A stretch of DNA of 64,000 bases from Coptis chinensis (Eukaryota > Streptophyta > Magnoliopsida > Ranunculales > Ranunculaceae), in NCBI GenBank assembly GCA_015680905.1, contig CM027383.1:85655001-85719000 (forward strand), read 5' to 3'. A model generated the notes under the pieces. The model had not been told where the DNA came from. It did no database searches and saw only the letters and a list, made by a program, of their open reading frames with translations. Positions within the stretch are counted from its first letter, which is position 1. The number at the start of each line of letters is the position of its first letter. Positions 59,501 to 64,000 of the stretch are shown here, piece after piece. A program made the position numbers and the translations under genes.

Positions 59501-61572
59501 TTGATGCAATTGCATAAAACTAAAATCAGAGATTAACTAATGGTAAATCAGAAATTGGATGCAATATCTTGAGGAATATTTAACAGAAAATCAAAAACTT
59601 GATACAAATGCATTGAAATAACCTTAAAGAATAGTTAACTAGAAATCAGAAATCGGATGTAACTGGTCGAACTAACTTCAAAGCATAAATAACCAGAAAT
59701 TTAAAACTATATGCAAATGCATTGAACATCGAACTAACCTCTAAAAATAATTAATTGGAAATCAGAAACTGGATGCAGATGCATTGAACTAATATGAAAG
59801 AGTAATTAATGAGAAATTGGAACCTAGATGGAAATGCAATGAACTAATCTCAAAAACTAATTAACGAAACATAAAAAACTGGATGCAACTGTACTAAATT
59901 AACCTTAATGAATAACTAACGAGAAATCATAAACTTGATGCAAATGCATTGAACTAACCTCGAAACATAATTGTATTATTTGTAGGGAGAATATAATGTC
60001 TCAACAAGTATAGTTTTGCATTTTAAATAGTGTTTATCGTAATTCTTTTATTATGATTGAGAGTGTCTTACTATTCAAGTAGTTTCAATATCATCTTCGC
60101 CACATTGAGCATTCTCATAAAACTTCAATCAAACTTCAATCAAACTTCAATTGTTAAACCTAACAGCTAAAAGAAGTCAATAGGTTTTATCAAGGTTTGG
60201 TGTTTTCTTTTTATTGAGAGTAGTGCAAGAAATTTGAATGAGTGATTAATATAATTATCATATATATCTCATAGCTATGTATAATTAATAATATTTTTTA
60301 GAATAATTTAATATAATGGCACCCGTTCGTAAGATGAGTTCGAAAACTAGTCATTACTCATATTCGCAACATTTGAGTTAATCCCTTTTAAAGCCTTATG
60401 CAAACCTTGTTGGATGAGGATGTCCCTAACTTCGATCCTCCAAATTCCAAAATTATTCTTCTCATTAAACTTCTCTACTTCAAACTTAACATTTTACATA
60501 TTGGAAGCCATCTTTCAAGTTACACACAATAACCCAAAAAATAATTTCATTTCGGAATTTTATCGAACACCTTGTCTACACAAATTTCGAGCACTATGGT
60601 TCTTCACTAAAACTCAAAATCCTAGGTCGTAAACCTACGCTTTGATACCAATTATTGTGAATAATACAATGCGGAAACAACATTACCCATAACAAATAGA
60701 TCAATCATACACACTAGACAAGACTTCAACACCCTCCAAAGTAATCCCAACACTTCTCAATGTCAAAAAAATAAGCATATAAAGTAAAACAATTAATGCT
60801 AAAGAATAACAAACCACAAGACGAGATATATCGTGGTTCGGCAATTTACCTACGTCCACACTGCGAGTTCCAAGCTTTACTAGATGTCCAGAGTAACAAA
60901 TTATAAGTCTCTCAATTCACTCACAAAGAATGAACACTCAACTCACAAAGAATTGCTCTCTTATAATCTCTCTCTTTCTTGGTTTTGGTTAAATTAGGTT
61001 TCTACAGGAAAAACCTATTTTTACATTGTTTCATAAAAAACTTCCGAAACAGTTGAATCCTTGATGCAATACGGTAGGGTGCGGGCGCGCTCGATACCAG
61101 GCAAAAGAGAGGGCGGGGTGCGTTCAATCGCCTGGAGGTCGACTAAGGCATAAGCGCGGGGCGTGCCCTTGTCAAGGCAAAAATGAGGGCAAGGCGCGCC
61201 TTACACGTGAAAGAGAAAAAACATTTTTTTCTCTACAATGTTGTTTATAAGATTAAAGGTTTTCTGAAGGCCATGAATCTATTAAATGTTGGCTTCAAAT
61301 TAACTTTTACAATGATTTCCAGTTTAGACCGATAAAAGAGGTTTTGACAATCTATCTATATATGTCGGTTATATATGTCCGAGGACCTTTTTGCATTGTG
61401 TTTTCTTGTTTTCTTCTTTGTTTTTTGCAGTCCCGACCTAATTTGTGTTTTTATAATGATGAATTTTGAGCTGCAGCACCAAATTAGAATACATGCCATT
61501 CTGATGGAGCGACGGAGGCAGTCCCAAGGGAGATTCCCAGCAGCTTCTTCCAGTGACCATAGGAAGCTTTGA
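47680..61572 (+). CDS. Pseudo-histidine-phosphotransfer (HPt/AHP-like) protein, six exons
   Basis: CDS exons: 47680-47742, 48086-48216, 48319-48387, 49699-49770, 50413-50485, 61471-61572. All have GT-AG introns and phases that fit, giving 169 residues. HPt proteins carry phosphate from cytokinin receptor kinases to response regulators. Order of blocks: [54 protein letters not shown], then [15 protein letters not shown], the region that holds the phospho-His in active members (HQ-x-KGSS-x-x-x-GA), then [15 protein letters not shown] and [17 protein letters not shown]. Here the His position is Ser80, while the nearby Lys and Gly are kept. It cannot accept phosphate by the usual route, as in AHP6-type inhibitors, which have Asn. 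Exon borders match known AHP genes. The last intron is about 11 kb because of nested insertions. The C-terminal tail is longer and more basic than usual. Confidence 0.85.
48388..49698. other. Intron 3 of HPt-like gene with retroelement-like patch
   Basis: A 1.3-kb intron. Near 48540-48600 a poly(T) run followed by GTGAAAATTTTATTGATACT looks like the reverse complement of a LINE-type 3' tail. The length and boundaries are uncertain. Confidence 0.35.
49771..50412. other. Intron 4 of HPt-like gene
   Basis: 642 bp, GTGAG donor and CTTAG acceptor. No embedded feature is seen. Confidence 0.6.
50486..51198. other. Left part of intron 5 of HPt-like gene
   Basis: Original intron sequence before the Copia insertion. 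Together with 61243-61470 it would make an intron of about 940 bp. Nothing else is seen. Confidence 0.6.
51204..51799 (-). repeat. Copia 3' LTR
   Basis: 596 bp, on - starting TGTAGAGAAAAAGG and ending ATTCACAACA. Matches the other LTR with scattered differences. Confidence 0.92.
51800..51810 (-). other. Polypurine tract of Copia element
   Basis: On - GAGGTGGAGAA lies directly before the 3' LTR, the usual site of plus-strand priming. Confidence 0.7.
51963..52652 (-). pseudogene. Copia RNase H and C-terminal polymerase region
   Basis: Encodes the RNase H end of a Copia polyprotein, which degrades the RNA strand during reverse transcription. Motifs: [32 protein letters not shown] (first Asp), STTEAEYMA (Glu), [13 protein letters not shown] (Asp), [13 protein letters not shown]. 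The end, [14 protein letters not shown], is typical. The frame is open for 229 codons but is separated from the RT part by a gap with frame changes (52653-52780). It is probably not functional because the rest is broken. Confidence 0.88.
52781..53719 (-). pseudogene. Copia reverse transcriptase, altered active site
   Basis: Encodes the RVT_2 reverse transcriptase of Copia elements over 312 codons: [61 protein letters not shown] and [10 protein letters not shown]. The last is the box that normally reads YVDD; the second Asp is Gly here, which should abolish metal binding. The frame is otherwise open, with a stop at the 3' end before the RNase H region. Confidence 0.9.
53871..54836 (-). pseudogene. 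Copia pre-integrase and integrase region, frameshifted
   Basis: The pre-integrase zinc module ([19 protein letters not shown], then [10 protein letters not shown]) leads into the integrase core: HTDVWDP (first Asp), then in another frame [12 protein letters not shown] and LRSDNG (second Asp), then in a third piece [16 protein letters not shown] (Glu). The frame changes near 54440 and 54235. A C-terminal block ([14 protein letters not shown]) follows. The domain order is normal, and the frameshifts make it non-functional. Confidence 0.88.
55010..55773 (-). pseudogene. Copia gag (3' part), zinc knuckle and protease
   Basis: From 55773 downward the gag UBN2 region reads through an in-frame stop near 55750 into [19 protein letters not shown] and [13 protein letters not shown], ending in a frame break in an A/T run near 55380. 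Next come the knuckle [14 protein letters not shown] and the protease start [15 protein letters not shown]. The protease active site is usually D-S/T-G; here it is D-F-G, so the protease is inactive. The 5' part of gag lies at 60351-60511, separated by the inserted element. Confidence 0.87.
56745..57628. repeat. 55-bp minisatellite array 1 of copy 2
   Basis: About 16 diverged units with the same pattern as copy 1 (GGAAATCGGAAACTGGATGC... TTGAACTAACCTC...), interrupted at the right end by the LINE insertion. Confidence 0.88.
57629..58211 (-). mobile_element. 5'-truncated LINE with RNase H fragment
   Basis: Flanked by the 13-bp duplication ATTAAACTAACCT (57616-57628; 58212-58224). On - it starts inside an RNase H domain ([20 protein letters not shown]) and ends with a 3' UTR (CAAAAACAAAAG) without a long poly(A). 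Frame changes occur after [10 protein letters not shown], and a later piece reads [19 protein letters not shown]. This is a dead, short insertion typical of target-primed reverse transcription. Confidence 0.85.
58225..58739. other. Spacer between arrays, copy 2
   Basis: Counterpart of 16576-17104 in copy 1 (TCTCGATAAGTATAGTTTTG...). No gene. Confidence 0.7.
58740..59960. repeat. 55-bp minisatellite array 2 of copy 2
   Basis: About 20 diverged units of the 55-bp motif with some deletions, followed by the spacer-like 3' end of the element (59961-60350). Confidence 0.88.
60351..60511 (-). pseudogene. Copia gag, N-terminal part
   Basis: Starts at ATG 60511-60509 and reads [19 protein letters not shown], then [12 protein letters not shown], the conserved N-terminus of Tnt1-type gag. 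A stop follows the fifth codon. The reading ends at the border of the inserted Helitron-like element and resumes in frame at 55773. Confidence 0.85.
60639..60650 (-). other. Primer binding site (initiator Met-tRNA)
   Basis: On - TGGTATCAAAGC lies next to the 5' LTR. It matches the 3' end of plant initiator methionine tRNA with one change from TGGTATCAGAGC. Confidence 0.85.
60653..61237 (-). repeat. Copia 5' LTR
   Basis: 585 bp, pairs with 51204-51799. The end next to the PBS reads CACAATA instead of CACAACA. It lacks about 18 bp present in the other LTR near its start on +. Confidence 0.92.
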
Positions 61573-62497
61573 GGCAATTCCTGTAGTGTTTGGTTTATCA
61601 TGTGTACTGTGTTCAATTTTAATGGCTCTGAATTTAATGCGGGTTAATCAACTATTCTAGTTACTGTATATTTCTGAGATTTGGCGATTGTCTCAAATGC
61701 CAGTTTCGTTCTGGACCAAATCAGTGTGTTAAACTGCATTATTTTGGCGATTGTGTTAAACATGAGTAAAGTAGTAAACAACATGAGAAAACAAGTGACA
61801 TTGAAAAGACAAGGAAACGCACCGGCCTGTCCTTGTGTCGCCACCCAATTGAACGTCAAACAGTCTGCGATTTATTACCAAATTTAAAGCATCTAAGAGC
61901 ATCTCTAGGTGGTAGTATCACTTTCTAATTTCTCTAAATTTGCTTTGAAAACTCATAATTTTGCGGAAATCCAACTCTAGTTGGAAGTAAATTTGGTCGC
62001 ATTACCTGTCTAGCCGCATCCGTGGAAGTAAATTTGGGATTTCGGATGCGGATGTGGCGCGACAATGGTAAAGCCGCGCTATTGCAAATGTCATCCCAAA
62101 TGTTTTTTTGACTTTGACCAGCACTCCACGCCATTACTAATGTCATGTGCCATTGCCACTGTCACGTGCTCCAACGGGGAAAAAAAAAATAAGCAAAAAA
62201 CGGTCAGAATTCTACATCCATATATACTCATTTCCTTATTCATTTTACATAGAGGTGCAAGTGGATATCCAAATATTCGAATCCAATTTGAATTCGTATT
62301 CGAAAAATTGGATATTATCTGAAAATTTCGGATTCGGATAATTTTTTATGTCCAAACTGGTTTCGGATATGGATTCGGATACTGCCATATCCACATCCGA
62401 AAATATCCGATCCGATTTAAAAAATTAATAGTTATTATATATTATTTATTTATTTATTTATTATTGTATAAAATATTATATAAAATTGTAAACTAAT
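61573..62497. other. 3' flank of HPt-like gene and degenerate repeats
   Basis: The 3' UTR has no clear AATAAA. From 61893 AAGAGCATCTCTAGGTGG looks like the end of a common plant MITE group, but no partner end was found. 62265-62415 is a degenerate GGATATCCAAATATTCGAAT-type self-complementary repeat of a kind common in plant genomes. Confidence 0.4.
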
Positions 62498-64000
62498 CAC
62501 TACTAAAAGAAGGGCTTTCTGTGTCACTTTTTAAGTGACACAAGAAGTCACTTGTGTCACTTTTGAAACTAATTCTGAAGTGACCTATAAGCCCCCGACA
62601 CATAAAGTTTTACCAAAAGTGACACAAAAGCCTTACTAAATGTGTCACTTTTTGTTAATAAAAGTGACACTTAAGAATAGCCTCTTGTGTCACTTTTAAG
62701 AAAGAGTGTCACAGTGCTTGTCTCAAAAGTGACACTAGTTGTATCCGTTTAGGACCAGAGTGGGACATAATTTAAGTTAAAAGTGACACATTAAGTATAC
62801 TAGTCAAGTCACTTTTGGACCGAAGTGAGAGACATAAATGCGTCAAAAGTGACACATTAAATATCTTGGTTATTGTCACTTTTAGAAAATCAGATGAGAC
62901 ATAAATCGTCAAAAGTGACACATTAAATATATTAGTTGTGTCACTTTTGGACAAGAGTGAGACATAAATCGTCAAAAGTGACACATTAAGATATAGTTAG
63001 TTGTATCACTTTGGACGAGAAGTGAGACATAAATCGTCAAAAGTGACACATTAAATTATACTAGTTGTGTCACTTTTTAGACCGATGAATCAAAAGACAT
63101 AAGTACGTCAAAAGTGACACATTAAATTATACTAGTTGTGTCACTTTTTAGAACTAGAAGTGAGTGAACATACATAAATCACGTCAAAAGTGACACATTA
63201 AGTATACTAGTTGTGTCACTTTTTGTTGAGATGATGAACATAAATCGTCAAAAGTGACACATTAAAGTATACTAGTTGTGTCACTTTTGGGAGAAGATGA
63301 GACATAAATGCGTCAAAGTGACACATTAAATTATCTTAGTTGTGTCACTTTTTGGATGAGTGAATGAGACATATAAGTACGTCAAAAGTGACACATTAAA
63401 TATACTAGTTGTGTCACTTTTGGATTAAGAGTGAGACATGAAATCGTCAAAAGTGACACAAATGCCCCTTACTACTTCTTGTGTCACTTTTGGGAGTCAA
63501 CTCCATATAACTCGTATGAAAAAGAAAGCGACACATAAGAGTAGTCAGTTGTGTCACTTTTAATAGATATTATGTCACTTTTTCCAAAAGTGAGACAAAT
63601 GAAAATAATTTTTTTAAAAAACATTTTCTCATTTTTGTATTCGATCGTATTCATTTCTCAACCTGCATCCTATACGTCATAAACAAAATCCCATTAACCT
63701 GTTTTATGACAAACAACATCCACATACATTTATCAAAACATCACAACCAAAATAACTTTAACCTGCTTTATGATACAGAAACAACATCCACTCGAGAAGA
63801 AAGAAACAATATTCAAAACAATTAACTTCTATTGATTTCATCGATCAAACCAAGTATTTATCATCTAGTTTGACTCCCAACAAAAGAAGCCATTCCAATA
63901 CCAAAAGAATCACAATTAAAAAAAAAAAACTACATAACGCCAATACTATCCTAGCAATATCTTAGCTTGTTCAGGCGACTTCCAACACCAAAAACCTAGC
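62498..64000. mobile_element. Left end of a second CACTA-like element
   Basis: Starts CACTACTAAAAGAAGGGCTT after the likely duplication AAT, in the style of CACTA termini. A 21-bp palindrome (GTGTCACTTTTTAAGTGACAC, 62521-62541) follows. Then about 11 units of 62-76 bp (62776-63590), each pairing GTGTCACTTTT with AAAAGTGACAC. No coding sequence is reached before the window ends, so the right terminus is outside. Confidence 0.65.
62776..63590. repeat. Sub-terminal tandem repeat with inverted GTGTCACTTTT motifs
   Basis: Units have the form TCAAAAGTGACACATTAA, about 10 bases with ACTAG, then TTGTGTCACTTTTGG, then AAGTGAGACATAAATCG. Period drifts from about 62 to 76 bp. Such arrays serve as transposase-binding regions in CACTA elements. 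Confidence 0.85.

Larger units (their letters stand above)
55774..60350 (+). mobile_element. Helitron-like non-autonomous element, copy 2, inserted in gag
   Basis: Same family and direction as copy 1. Begins TCTTTAGATATATATTATAG after A, ends GTTCGAAAACTAG before T. A short AGTT/AACT hairpin precedes CTAG. Removing it joins the two gag parts in frame with no duplicated base, as expected for Helitron A-T insertion without TSD. It holds two 55-bp arrays, a TA run, spacers and an inserted LINE. It lacks the inverted arm found in copy 1. No coding capacity. Confidence 0.75.
51204..61237 (-). mobile_element. Ty1/Copia retrotransposon (Tnt1-like), antisense in intron 5
   Basis: Two LTRs (51204-51799 and 60653-61237) and the 5-bp duplication ATGTT (51199-51203; 61238-61242) bound it. 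On - the order is 5' LTR, PBS, gag, zinc knuckle, protease, integrase, reverse transcriptase, RNase H, PPT, 3' LTR, the Copia order. The gag and pol style is that of the Tnt1 group. Several frameshifts and changed catalytic residues show it is defective. A Helitron-like element is inserted in gag. The LTRs differ by many substitutions and an indel of about 18 bp, so the insertion is not recent. Confidence 0.93.

Noticed and set aside
61893..62190. A complete MITE starting AAGAGCATCTC
   Set aside because: No matching inverted end or target duplication was found.

Overview
The window is plant nuclear DNA, most likely from a dicot. The evidence is GT-AG introns in a phosphorelay (HPt-like) gene, plant-type transposases of many superfamilies, a Tnt1-like Copia element primed by initiator Met-tRNA, and a decayed block of plant mitochondrial DNA. 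It is AT-rich and mostly mobile-element sequence. Only one gene looks like an intact host gene. No rRNA, tRNA, CRISPR array or bacterial-type operon was seen.

Layout. 0.8-9.3 kb: a decayed Mutator-like element (MULE) with a transposase on + and, tail to tail, a ULP1-like SUMO protease gene with a DUF1985-like N-terminal part on -. 10.3-11.8 kb: an unrecognised membrane-protein-like sequence on - in a three-copy tandem repeat. 12.4-14.35 kb: a broken PIF/Harbinger element. 14.456-18.783 kb: a non-autonomous Helitron-like element built of 55-bp minisatellite arrays, carrying a perfect 269-bp inverted repeat. 18.9-29.3 kb: a second Helitron-like 3' end on the - strand, followed by gene fragments (unknown gene, eIF3b, La-like), all on -. 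This stretch is interrupted by a fold-back MITE. 30.147-34.965 kb: a hAT element with a BED finger. 35.890-45.388 kb: a CACTA element with 19-bp TIRs and an ATA target duplication. It holds condensin CAP-H exons, a block of mitochondrial DNA (nad3, rps12), a LINE tail and CACTA-type ORF remnants.

47.680-61.572 kb: the host gene, a six-exon histidine-phosphotransfer-like protein of 169 residues whose phospho-accepting His is replaced by Ser80 (a pseudo-HPt). Its last intron holds a four-level nest: intron, then an antisense Copia element (51.204-61.237 kb, TSD ATGTT), then a second copy of the Helitron-like element in gag (55.774-60.350 kb), then a 5'-truncated LINE (TSD 13 bp). 62.498 kb to the end: the left end of another CACTA element with many inverted GTGTCACTTTT repeats.

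All reading was by eye. Family names rest on motifs and remembered family features. Element borders are strong where TSDs or empty-site logic are given and approximate elsewhere.
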